A stretch of DNA of 23,808 bases from an uncultured Clostridia bacterium (GTDB lineage Bacteria; Bacillota; Clostridia; TANB77; CAG-508). This document shows, piece by piece, positions 14,764 through 22,349 of this stretch (positions within the stretch are counted from its first letter, which is position 1; every line of letters begins with the position of its first letter). The stretch lies in NCBI GenBank assembly GCA_934122155.1, contig CAKOVX010000012.1:1-23808 (forward strand), given 5' to 3'. The notes beneath the pieces are model-generated. The model was not told where the DNA came from. It saw nothing but the letters and a program-made list of their open reading frames with translations, and made no database searches. The position numbers and the translations under genes were made by a program.

Positions 14764-15396
14764 ATGTTAAATAATATTGAAGTGCTATACCATAGTAGTA
14801 TAAGAATAAACAAAGAAAAAACAATTTATATAGATCCATTTAAAATAGACAGAAATTATAATGATGCAGACATTATTTTTGTAACACATGATCATTATGA
14901 TCACTATTCAGAAGAAGATATTGATAAAGTCATAAATGAAAACACGGTTATTGTAATACCAGAAGAGTTATTAACAAAAGTGCTAAAAAAGGGAATAAAT
15001 AAAAATGCAATTATTACTGTAGAACCAAATCAAAAATACATGGTGCAAGGAATTAAGTTTGAAACAGTACCAGCATATAACACAAACAAAACATTTCATC
15101 CAAAAGAGAATGATTGGGTTGGTTATGTTATTGAATTAAATGACGTTAAATATTACATTGCAGGTGATACTGATATAACAGAAGAAAATAAAAGAGTAAA
15201 ATGTGATGTTGCCTTTGTGCCAGTAGGTGGAACATATACACTGGATTTTAAAGAAGCGGCACAATTAGTAAATGAAATACAACCCAAAGTAGCTGTTCCA
15301 ATTCATTATGGTAGTGTAGTCGGAACAAAGCGAGACGCTGAAGAATTCATAAAGTTGTTACATACAAATGTAAAAGGTGTAATCCTAATGAGATAA
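14764..15396 (+). CDS. MBL-fold metallo-hydrolase (UlaG-like)
   Basis: Metallo-beta-lactamase-fold hydrolase. The metal motif H-x-H-x-D-H is complete (THDHYDH, His42, His44, Asp46, His47). The bridging Asp lies in YYIAGDTDIT, and PIHYGS supplies the last His. At 210 aa with no extra domain it fits the UlaG/YtkL-like group of Zn-dependent hydrolases, whose substrates vary; the substrate here is unknown. GGAGG is seven bases before ATG 14764. A relic of a second copy of its C-terminus lies 500 bases downstream at 15895-15927, so this locus once held a paralogous pair. Confidence 0.92.
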   Translation: MLNNIEVLYHSSIRINKEKTIYIDPFKIDRNYNDADIIFVTHDHYDHYSEEDIDKVINENTVIVIPEELLTKVLKKGINKNAIITVEPNQKYMVQGIKFETVPAYNTNKTFHPKENDWVGYVIELNDVKYYIAGDTDITEENKRVKCDVAFVPVGGTYTLDFKEAAQLVNEIQPKVAVPIHYGSVVGTKRDAEEFIKLLHTNVKGVILMR

Positions 15397-15428
15397 TAGT
15401 AAAAATGAATTTAATATATGTCCCGTAT

Positions 15429-15457
15429 TTGCTAAAATTATGTAAATATGTTAAAAT
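15429..15457 (+). promoter_or_regulatory. Promoter of the 68-aa membrane protein gene
   Basis: TTGCTA 15429-15434, 17-base spacer, TAAAAT 15452-15457. Confidence 0.65.
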
Positions 15458-15490
15458 ATAAGTAATATCATAATTAAATGGAGGATAAAA

Positions 15491-15697
15491 ATGCAACTAG
15501 TTAATATCATCGGAAAGGTTGGAATGGCATGCCTGATGTTCATGGTTTTTTATACGTCTATACTATTCCTGCCAAATGGAACTAAAATTGTTGACAAAAT
15601 CAACAAAAAATTCTTCCACCGGCACCAGTACATTACTCGTGCCATAATGATTCTAAGCTTTATAGGAATTATGTATGGGGTTTTTAACAACATGTAG
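15491..15697 (+). CDS. Small two-helix membrane protein (68 aa), unrecognised
   Basis: Not recognised as a family. GGAGG six bases before ATG 15491, a promoter upstream and a terminator 14 bases after the stop support a real gene. Two membrane helices are predicted by eye: VGMACLMFMVFYTSILFL (about residues 9-27) and AIMILSFIGIMYGVF (about 51-66), joined by a very basic loop (KIVDKINKKFFHRHQYITR), which would lie inside the cell. Like the 81-aa gene at 9363, it is richer in G+C than its surroundings and contains an in-frame CGG that must be read as a sense codon for the second helix to exist. It sits between the MBL gene and the relic of its paralogue, suggesting insertion. Confidence 0.75.
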   Translation: MQLVNIIGKVGMACLMFMVFYTSILFLPNGTKIVDKINKKFFHRHQYITRAIMILSFIGIMYGVFNNM

Positions 15698-15710
15698 ACT
15701 CCTAAAAGCA

Positions 15711-15746
15711 AAAAAAGACTGCATCAGAAATGGTGTGGTCTTTTTT
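15711..15746 (+). terminator. Terminator with a core shared with the one at 17228
   Basis: AAAAAAGAC / GTCTTTTTT closes a stem continued by six pairs rich in G-U, loop AGAAAT. The 18-base core ACTGCATCAGAAATGGTG recurs exactly at 17233-17250. Confidence 0.85.
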
Positions 15747-15861
15747 ATATAAGAAAAATCAAGGATTTTGACCGTACAACAAGGTTAAGTCACATTTTGC
15801 TGTGTATATTTACAAAGCAAAAATTCACATATAGTAAAGTTCTTCAAATATAATAAAAATG

Positions 15862-15890
15862 TTGACAAAGAATATGGCACAATATAAAAT
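15862..15890 (+). promoter_or_regulatory. Promoter upstream of the DUF3592-like gene
   Basis: TTGACA 15862-15867, 17-base spacer, TAAAAT 15885-15890. It abuts the MBL relic. Confidence 0.7.
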
Positions 15891-15894
15891 AAAA

Positions 15895-15927
15895 ACAAAC
15901 ATAAAAGTTATAATTCTAATGAGATAG
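15895..15927 (+). pseudogene. C-terminal relic of a second MBL-fold gene
   Basis: These 33 bases read TNIKVIILMR-stop and match the last eleven codons of the MBL gene (15364-15396, TNVKGVILMR-stop) at 27 of 33 bases, with mostly silent or conservative changes and the stop aligned. A decayed tandem paralogue is the simplest explanation. Nothing upstream of about 15890 is recognisable. Confidence 0.6.
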
Positions 15928-15944
15928 AATAGAAAGAGTGATAT

Positions 15945-16640
15945 ATGAAAGAAAATAAAGTAGAAAATTTAATATGGATTATATTTGCAATTATTGGAGC
16001 GATATTAGTCGTAATTGGCTTTATTTTGTTTGGAAGTGTTTTTAATTATAATAATAAAATAGAAACAACAGGGATTATTACTGAAATATGGTCATCTAGA
16101 GATTCTGACAATAATAGAAATCATAAGGTATACGTTTCATATGTTGCTGAAGGCAATGAATATGAATCAACATTAAATGGATATTCTTCTAGCTTTTATG
16201 AAGGGAAAGAAATAGAAATATATTATGATAAAGATAATCCAAATAAAATAGGTATGAAATCCTTAGACTTACTATTTTTAATATTACCAGGAATTGGGCT
16301 GTTTTTTCTAGTAATAGGTGGAACGGGGATATTTATAAAAATCAATAGGAGAAATTTAGGAAAAAGATTAAAAGAAAATGGAGAACTAATATATGCAGAC
16401 TATGTTGAAACAATAATAAATACTTCATATAGTGTAAATGGAAGATACCCATATAAAATTATTTGTGAATGGACGAATCCAGTAGATAGCGAAGAATATA
16501 TGTTTAAAAGTAGAAATATTTGGTCGAATCCAGAAGACATAATAGAGGAAAAAAATATAAAACAATTTCCAGTATATATTGATAAAAACAATAAAAAGAA
16601 ATATTTTGTTGATATAGATATTTTGACAGAGTTAAGTTAA
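15945..16640 (+). CDS. DUF3592-like membrane protein
   Basis: A 231-aa protein with a first membrane helix at about residues 8-33 (LIWIIFAIIGAILVVIGFIL), an external beta-rich region with TTGIITEIWSS and VYVSYVAEGNEYESTL, the phrase EIEIYYDKDNPNK, a second helix at about 107-130 (LLFLILPGIGLFFLVIGG) and a second beta-rich domain. The pattern 'conversion of a V-x-V-x-Y strand, G-x-x-v-x-V-Y-Y-d-p-x-n-P' between two helices is typical of DUF3592, whose function is not known. The ribosome site before ATG 15945 is weak (AGAAAGAG), suggesting low expression. It may be followed by the phosphatase gene in one transcript (45-base gap, no terminator seen). Confidence 0.75.
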   Translation: MKENKVENLIWIIFAIIGAILVVIGFILFGSVFNYNNKIETTGIITEIWSSRDSDNNRNHKVYVSYVAEGNEYESTLNGYSSSFYEGKEIEIYYDKDNPNKIGMKSLDLLFLILPGIGLFFLVIGGTGIFIKINRRNLGKRLKENGELIYADYVETIINTSYSVNGRYPYKIICEWTNPVDSEEYMFKSRNIWSNPEDIIEEKNIKQFPVYIDKNNKKKYFVDIDILTELS

Positions 16641-16685
16641 AAGGTAATTCTACTAAAATTTTTAAATAGGAAAGTAGGGAAAATA

Positions 16686-17222
16686 ATGGAATTAAAAATT
16701 ATGTATTTTGTACATGGAACGACAACTGATAATGCTTCTGGAAAATGTAGTGGATGGAAGCAAGTTGAATTGAATGAATTAGGAAGAGAAAGAGCAATAA
16801 AATTAGGAGAGTTACAAAAAGATAAAAATTTTGATGTGATATTTACATCAGATCTAGTAAGAGCAATTGATTCAGCAAAACTTGCATTTCCAAATGTAAA
16901 ACACATTCAAGACAAAAGATTAAGAGAATGCAACTATGGAGATTTAGATGGTAAAGATAAATCTTTAGTTGTTTATGAAGAACATATAGATAGCCCATTT
17001 CCTAATGGAGAATCTCTTAGAGACGTTGAAAAAAGAATTAATGATTTTATAGAATTTTTAAGAACAAATTATCAAGGTAAAAAGATAGGGATAATAGCTC
17101 ATAGAGCACCGCAATTAGCGTTTGAAGTCTTAACAAAAAATATATCATGGGAAGAAGCAAACAAAAATGATTGGAGAAAAACTAAAGCATGGCAACCTGG
17201 ATGGGAATATGTAATAAAATAA
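16686..17222 (+). CDS. Histidine phosphatase (phosphoglycerate mutase) family protein with altered RHG motif
   Basis: A 178-aa branch-1 histidine phosphatase: GWKQVELNELGRERAIKLGE, FTSDLVRAIDSAKLAF (second catalytic Arg), LRECNYGDLDGK, FPNGESLRDVEKRINDFI and IGIIAHRAPQLAFEVL with the second catalytic His. At the N-terminus the usual Y-F-V-R/T-H-G-T-T reads YFVHGTT: the residue before the catalytic His is absent, an in-frame loss of one codon relative to relatives. The phospho-acceptor His remains, but active-site Arg/Thr geometry would be disturbed, so activity is uncertain. Homologues are annotated as phosphoglycerate mutase or alpha-ribazole phosphatase. It converges on tetR with a shared terminator. 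Confidence 0.88.
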   Translation: MELKIMYFVHGTTTDNASGKCSGWKQVELNELGRERAIKLGELQKDKNFDVIFTSDLVRAIDSAKLAFPNVKHIQDKRLRECNYGDLDGKDKSLVVYEEHIDSPFPNGESLRDVEKRINDFIEFLRTNYQGKKIGIIAHRAPQLAFEVLTKNISWEEANKNDWRKTKAWQPGWEYVIK

Positions 17223-17227
17223 CAAAT

Positions 17228-17259
17228 AAAAAACTGCATCAGAAATGGTGCAGTTTTTT
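17228..17259. terminator. Bidirectional terminator between the phosphatase and tetR
   Basis: AAAAAACTGCATC (17228-17240) pairs with GGTGCAGTTTTTT (17247-17259) across loop AGAAAT; A and T runs serve both converging genes. It overlaps the tetR stop codon. Confidence 0.88.
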
Positions 17260-17845
17260 ACTCTTTTAACAAATTTCTAATTAATTCATATAAATAAGGT
17301 TTAAATTCTTCAATTGGAAGAGGCTCGTTATATAAAATAGAATTAAAGCAAGTTGAGCTAACTAACTCTATAATCATATATAATGTTACCTCAGGGTTTT
17401 TAAGTTTAATATTATGTTCTTTAACACCATTTAAAAATAAATAAACAAGGCCCTCTTCAGAATTTTTATTTTTTTCATATAAATTTAATACAGTTTGGCT
17501 ATAAACTCCCCATGATAAATTTTTAGATATAAATTTTAAAAGTAAAGGAGTTTTGGCAAGTTTATCAATAATGTAATTTATAACAAAAATCATTTGATCA
17601 GCAAAATTTTCTATATAAGTGCTTTTTACAGCATTTATTGCCTCAGAAAATAATGACATAGATTTTCTTGCAATTAAAACATCTCTTAATTCATATTTAT
17701 CTTTAAAATATAAATAAAAAGTACCTTTTGCGACATCAGCATTATCAACAATGTCTTGAATAGAAGTATCTTTAAAACCTTTTTCGGTAAAAAGTTTGAA
17801 TCCTACGTTTAATAATCTTTCTTCTTTATCATTTTTTTCTTTCAT
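17258..17845 (-). CDS. TetR-family transcriptional regulator
   Basis: A 195-aa repressor with the N-terminal TetR helix-turn-helix: RLLNVGFKLFTEKGFKDTS, IQDIVDNADVAKGTFYLYF and KDKYELRDVL, then a helical ligand-binding domain of unknown specificity. GGAGG lies eight bases before its ATG (17843-17845). It is divergent from the MMPL gene. The 227-base intergenic region carries three TGAC-N5-GTCA palindromes, one over its own promoter and two over the mmpL promoter, so it very likely represses both itself and the mmpL operon until a ligand, perhaps a membrane-active compound or lipid, is bound. Confidence 0.93.
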   Translation of the reverse strand: MKEKNDKEERLLNVGFKLFTEKGFKDTSIQDIVDNADVAKGTFYLYFKDKYELRDVLIARKSMSLFSEAINAVKSTYIENFADQMIFVINYIIDKLAKTPLLLKFISKNLSWGVYSQTVLNLYEKNKNSEEGLVYLFLNGVKEHNIKLKNPEVTLYMIIELVSSTCFNSILYNEPLPIEEFKPYLYELIRNLLKE

Positions 17846-17882
17846 AATCTTGCCTCCAATACAATATAATTATTACATAAAA

Positions 17883-17897
17883 ATGACGTATAGTCAA
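17883..17897. promoter_or_regulatory. TetR-like operator O1 over the tetR promoter
   Basis: TGAC-GTATA-GTCA at 17884-17896; the minus-strand reading TTGACT (17892-17897) is a plausible -35 for tetR, with TAATAA-type -10 about 16-17 bases on. Supports autoregulation. Confidence 0.65.
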
Positions 17898-18001
17898 TAG
17901 AAACAAATAAAAAAGTAATAGTAAATTGTTCTTTGAAATCAGTAAATAATGCTAAAAATTACAACAAATATCGATTTGCTAAAAATTTTTCATAAAAACT
18001 A

Positions 18002-18030
18002 TTGACTAACGGTCAGAAAAGTAGTATATT
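18002..18030 (+). promoter_or_regulatory. mmpL promoter with operator O2 over the -35
   Basis: TTGACT 18002-18007, 17-base spacer, TATATT 18025-18030. TGAC-TAACG-GTCA (18003-18015) overlaps the -35 box. Confidence 0.75.
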
Positions 18031-18037
18031 ATGAAAA

Positions 18038-18052
18038 GTGACCAATGGTCAC
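18038..18052. promoter_or_regulatory. TetR-like operator O3, perfect palindrome
   Basis: GTGACC-AAT-GGTCAC, a perfect 15-bp palindrome just downstream of the predicted mmpL start, 36 bp from O2 centre to centre. Confidence 0.8.
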
Positions 18053-18072
18053 AAAAATAAGGAGGCAGAAAA

Positions 18073-20145
18073 ATGGAAAAGTTTGGACAGTTTATATGTA
18101 AACACAAAGTAGCTATTCTAATAATATCTTTGTTACTTTTAATTCCATCAATTATTGGATATAAAGCAACAAGAGTTAATTACGACATACTAGTATATTT
18201 GCCAGACAACATTGAAACAATAAAAGGTGAAAATATATTAGCAGATGACTTTGACATGGGAGCATTTTCAGTAATAATATTAGAAAATATGCAGTCAAAA
18301 GATATTATAGAATTAGAAAAACAATTTAGAGAAGTAGGAAATGTAGAAAAAGTAGTTGGACTAACAGACATTATAGGAACTGACGTACCGCTAGAAATGT
18401 TACCAGATGAGATTAAAGATAAATTATATAAAGATAACACAACACCAGTATTAGTAACATTTAAAGATGGAATTTCAGAAGATACAACAATGGAAACAGT
18501 TGAAAAACTTAGGGAAATATCAAATGAAAATTGCAAAATAAGTGGTATGACTGCAACAGTACTAGATACTAGAAATTTATCAGACTCAGAAGTAATAATA
18601 TATGTAATGATTGCAATAGCTTTATGTTTGATAATATTGCAATTAGCATTAGATTCATATTTAGCACCAGTACTAATGCTATTAAACATAGGAATGGCAG
18701 TATTATACAACATGGGCACAAATGTATTTTTAGGTCAAACATCATATATAACAAAAGCAATAAGTGCTGTATTGCAACTTGGTGTAACAATGGATTTTGC
18801 AATATTCTTATACCACAGTTATAAAGCAGAAAAAGAAAAAGCTTCAAATAATGATGAAGCAATGTCAACTGCAATAGCAAAAACATTAGTATCAGTACTA
18901 GGAAGTTCATTAACAACAATAGCTGGATTCTTAGCATTATGTAGTATGAACTTAACATTAGGAAAAGATATTGGTTTAGTAATGGCAAAAGGTGTTTTAA
19001 TTGGTGTAATAACAGCAGTTACAACATTACCAGCAATGTTACTTGTATTTGATAAATGGGTAGAAAAAACAAAACACAAAGAAATATTACCAAGGTTTGA
19101 AAAAGTTAAAAACTTCAATTTAAAACATTACAAAGCAATTTTAGTTGCATTTATAGTAATTTTACCATTTGCAGTATATGGATATACACATACAGAAAAT
19201 TACTATAACCTAAACAAATCTTTACCAGATACTTTAAACAGTATACAAGCAAACAACGAATTAAAAGATAAATTTGATATGGTTTCAACAGAATTATTAC
19301 TAGTAGATAAAAATATGCCGGACTATAAATTAAATGAAATGTTAGATAAAATAGAAAGCTTAGATGGAATTGAATGGACATTAAGTTATTCTAAAATTTC
19401 AAAAGAAGTAAATATACCAAAAGAAATGCTACCAGAAGATATAAGGTCAATATTTGAAAGTGATAAATATCAAATGGTAATTATAAATTCAAAATATGAA
19501 ATTGCAACAAATGAATTAAATAGCCAAATAGAAGAAGTAAATAAAATAATAAAAGAATATGACGATACAGCAATACTTGCAGGAGAGGGACCATTAATGA
19601 AAGACTTGGTCGAAATAAGTGATCATGATTTCAACAGTGTAAATACAGTTTCAATCGCAATTATACTTGTAATAATGGTATTTGTTCTAAAATCAGTAAG
19701 TTTGCCAATAATATTAATTGCTGCAATAGAATTTGCAATATTTATCAATATGGGAATACCTGCATATACAGAAACAGTAATACCATTTATAGCGTCAATA
19801 GTAATTGGTACAATTCAATTAGGTGCAACAATAGATTATGCAATTTTAATTACAACAAAATATAAAACAGCAAGAATAGAAGGAAAAGACAAACATCAAG
19901 CTATAGATGAAGCTTTAGGAACATCAATTCAATCAATAATTGTTAGTGCATTATGTTTCTTTGGAGCAACATTTGGAGTTGGTATGTATTCAAAAATTGA
20001 AATGATTGGTTCTTTATGTAGCTTAATGGCAAGAGGCGCAATCATTAGCATGGTTACTGTATTAACAGTTTTACCAGCATTCTTAATTGTATTTGATAAA
20101 ATAATTTGCAAAACAACTGCAAATATGCGAAAACTAAGCAATTAG
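18073..20145 (+). CDS. MMPL/RND-family transporter
   Basis: Large inner-membrane exporter of the MMPL/YdfJ kind, which moves lipids or hydrophobic drugs using the proton gradient. GGAGG precedes ATG 18073. The 690-aa protein is a clear internal duplication: one helix (VAILIISLLLLIPSIIG), a roughly 140-residue extracytoplasmic loop, five or six helices including GVTMDFAIFLYHSYK, then the same again with GATIDYAILITTKYK near the end. Both D-F/Y-A-I motifs correspond to the proton-relay region. Length is at the short end for bacterial MMPLs (about 700-1000), as in other Firmicutes. It heads the operon with the heptad-repeat protein and the DUF308 protein and is under the divergent TetR. Confidence 0.93.
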   Translation: MEKFGQFICKHKVAILIISLLLLIPSIIGYKATRVNYDILVYLPDNIETIKGENILADDFDMGAFSVIILENMQSKDIIELEKQFREVGNVEKVVGLTDIIGTDVPLEMLPDEIKDKLYKDNTTPVLVTFKDGISEDTTMETVEKLREISNENCKISGMTATVLDTRNLSDSEVIIYVMIAIALCLIILQLALDSYLAPVLMLLNIGMAVLYNMGTNVFLGQTSYITKAISAVLQLGVTMDFAIFLYHSYKAEKEKASNNDEAMSTAIAKTLVSVLGSSLTTIAGFLALCSMNLTLGKDIGLVMAKGVLIGVITAVTTLPAMLLVFDKWVEKTKHKEILPRFEKVKNFNLKHYKAILVAFIVILPFAVYGYTHTENYYNLNKSLPDTLNSIQANNELKDKFDMVSTELLLVDKNMPDYKLNEMLDKIESLDGIEWTLSYSKISKEVNIPKEMLPEDIRSIFESDKYQMVIINSKYEIATNELNSQIEEVNKIIKEYDDTAILAGEGPLMKDLVEISDHDFNSVNTVSIAIILVIMVFVLKSVSLPIILIAAIEFAIFINMGIPAYTETVIPFIASIVIGTIQLGATIDYAILITTKYKTARIEGKDKHQAIDEALGTSIQSIIVSALCFFGATFGVGMYSKIEMIGSLCSLMARGAIISMVTVLTVLPAFLIVFDKIICKTTANMRKLSN

Positions 20146-20172
20146 TTTTTGGGTTTTAGTTTTGCTTTGAAA

Positions 20173-20330
20173 GGTAGTAATATAATACTTTTCGAAGTGA
20201 GGCTGTGGGGACCAGCAAACTAGAAAATGTTACTAAATTTTTTCAAATCATTAACAATGTTTGCAAAAAATTGTTGTTACATTTTCTTGTGCAGCTGGGA
20301 TGGAACGGAAAAAAGCATTATATTACTACC
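20173..20330 (+). repeat. 158-bp element with 14-bp perfect terminal inverted repeats and nested stems
   Basis: GGTAGTAATATAAT (20173-20186) and ATTATATTACTACC (20317-20330) are perfect inverted repeats. Nested symmetrically inside are CCAGC/GCTGG (20212-20216 with 20294-20298), AGAAAATGT/ACATTTTCT (20222-20230 with 20279-20287) and AACAAT/ATTGTT (20253-20258 with 20270-20275), so the segment folds into one long irregular hairpin. The interior is more G+C-rich than its surroundings. It ends 30 bases before the next ATG. It could be a small non-autonomous transposable element or a structured leader RNA; no clear target duplication or known riboswitch motif is seen. Confidence 0.6.
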
Positions 20331-20360
20331 AATAAAATTAATAAAAAAGGAGAAAATAAA

Positions 20361-22283
20361 ATGAAAAGTAAAAAAATAATTGGAAGCATATTATTATGTA
20401 CAATGCTAGGTTATGCAACTCCAGTATTTGCTGTAACAAAAGAAGAAACAGTATATTCAAAACTTAACAATAGTGGAACACAATATGAAACAATAGTAAA
20501 TGAACATATAAAAAATGATGAATTATTAAAAACAATAGATGACATATCAAACTTATTAGACATAACAAACGTAGGTGGAAACGAAACATTTGAGCAAAAA
20601 GAAAACAAAATAATATGGAATGCTGATGAAAAAGATATATATTATCAAGGAAAAACAGAAAAGAAATTACCGATTGAAACATCTATTAAATATGAATTGG
20701 ACGGAAAAGAAATGTCAGCAGAAGAAATAGTTGGCAAAAAAGGAAAAGTGAAAATTACAATAACATACAAAAACAATGAAACTCACAATGTAAATATAAA
20801 TGGAACAACTGAAAAAATGTACACACCATTTATAGTAATAACAGGAACAACACTTGATACTAAAACAAACAAAAACATTAAATTAACTCAAGGAAAAGTA
20901 GTTGAAAAAGGAGAAAAAACTATATTACTTGGAGTTGCATTCCCCGGATTAAAAGAAAGTTTAAAAACAAATGAAATTGATATACCAAATACAGTAGAAA
21001 TATCAATGGAAACAGAAAAATTTGAACTAGAGAACATGATTACATATATAACACCAAGAGTATTAGAAGAAAATGAATCTAAAATAGCAGACAAACTAAA
21101 TGAGTTGTATTCATCAATGAATGATATGAAATCAGCTAGTGAAGAGCTTGAAAAAGGAGCAAATACATTACAAGAAGGAACAAGTCAATATGCAGAAAAA
21201 TCTCAAGAATTTACAGACTATATGAATGAATTAACACAAGGAACACAAGACACAAGAGAAGGAGCAAGCAAAGTGGCTGATGGTGTAAATTCATTAGCAA
21301 CAAAATCAAGTGCTTTAATTCCAGGAGTAAGCAAATTATCAGATGGTGCAAAAACTTTAAAAGAAAAAGTAGAATATATGGCAGAATCAAGCCAAGCATT
21401 AGCAGCTGGAGCGACATCAATAAACATAGGAATTACAAATACAAGTAAGGCGATAGATGCAATGAATGCCAGATTATCAACTGTTGATGTAAAAACCAAA
21501 ACAGCAGAGTTAACAAAACTTGTAGACGCAGATAAAAAATTAAAAGCAAACTTAGAAACTATGCAAACTGCATTAACAGCTCAAAAAAACAGTGCAACAG
21601 ATGAACAATTAAAAGCAACATTAACACAACAAATAGAAATGAATAAACAAACTATTGCATTATTAGAACAAAATATATCAGCAAATGAACAATCAATAGA
21701 ATTACTAAAATCAGTAGGTACAGCTCAAACAACTGTGGCATCTATTAAAGAAGGACTAGACGGAAAAGGAACTAAAGAAGAGCCTGGATTAAAAGTAGGA
21801 GCAAATTCTTTAGATAAAAACTTAACAGCATTAGCTAAAGGTTTAGATGCAATGAATACAAAATCAGATGAATTAGTTGCAGGAACAAGTGAATTATCAA
21901 CAAAATCAGCAGCATTAATTGAAGGAATAAGTACATTAAAAACAGGTGCACATAAATTAAATGCTGGAACAAACACTCTTAATGCAAGTGTAAAAGAATT
22001 ATATTCAGCAAGTAAACAATTAACTGAAAAATCAGGAGACATAGCTGAAGGTGCAAAAGAGTTATCAGAAGGAATAAAAGAGTTTAACACAAAAGCAATT
22101 AATAAGCTATATTCTACAGTAAATGGAGACATTCATAACCTTACAAGTAGAATTGATGCACTAGAAAAATTATCGAAAGAATATATGAATTTCGCAGAAA
22201 TAGATGAAGAAATGAATGGAAATGTTAAATTCATTTTAATTACAGATCCATTAAAACAAAATGAGGAAAAAACTAATAATTAG
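20361..22283 (+). CDS. Secreted X-X-X-Leu-X-X-Gly heptad-repeat protein (YhgE-related)
   Basis: ATG 20361 is eight bases after GGAG; the frame is open upstream to a GTG at 20205, but that stretch is the inverted-repeat element and has no ribosome site. Residues 1-25 form a signal peptide (MKSKKIIGSILLCTMLGY, ending VFA). Residues 26-250 are beta-rich and unrecognised. About 255-400 and 500-600 are long coiled-coil-like repeats with L-x-x-G periodicity (ELEKGANTLQEG, KVADGVNSL, KLSDGAKTL), as in the YhgE/Pip-like proteins often paired with MMPL transporters. Unlike YhgE it has no C-terminal membrane helices, so it is probably secreted or wall-associated. At 640 aa with its place after mmpL, it may be an extracytoplasmic partner of the exporter. 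Confidence 0.85.
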   Translation: MKSKKIIGSILLCTMLGYATPVFAVTKEETVYSKLNNSGTQYETIVNEHIKNDELLKTIDDISNLLDITNVGGNETFEQKENKIIWNADEKDIYYQGKTEKKLPIETSIKYELDGKEMSAEEIVGKKGKVKITITYKNNETHNVNINGTTEKMYTPFIVITGTTLDTKTNKNIKLTQGKVVEKGEKTILLGVAFPGLKESLKTNEIDIPNTVEISMETEKFELENMITYITPRVLEENESKIADKLNELYSSMNDMKSASEELEKGANTLQEGTSQYAEKSQEFTDYMNELTQGTQDTREGASKVADGVNSLATKSSALIPGVSKLSDGAKTLKEKVEYMAESSQALAAGATSINIGITNTSKAIDAMNARLSTVDVKTKTAELTKLVDADKKLKANLETMQTALTAQKNSATDEQLKATLTQQIEMNKQTIALLEQNISANEQSIELLKSVGTAQTTVASIKEGLDGKGTKEEPGLKVGANSLDKNLTALAKGLDAMNTKSDELVAGTSELSTKSAALIEGISTLKTGAHKLNAGTNTLNASVKELYSASKQLTEKSGDIAEGAKELSEGIKEFNTKAINKLYSTVNGDIHNLTSRIDALEKLSKEYMNFAEIDEEMNGNVKFILITDPLKQNEEKTNN

Positions 22284-22349
22284 TCTTGAAAAATATTAAA
22301 TTTAATGATAAATATAATAATATAAATAAAAATGAAAGGAGCAACAAAT

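Noticed and set aside
20290..20312. T-box-like motif (GGGATGGAACGG) in the leader element
   Set aside because: It departs from the T-box consensus in key positions, lacks a specifier stem and terminator, and lies inside the nested hairpin.
20205..20360. GTG start for the heptad-repeat protein
   Set aside because: The stretch is the inverted-repeat element; the signal peptide and GGAG place the start at 20361.
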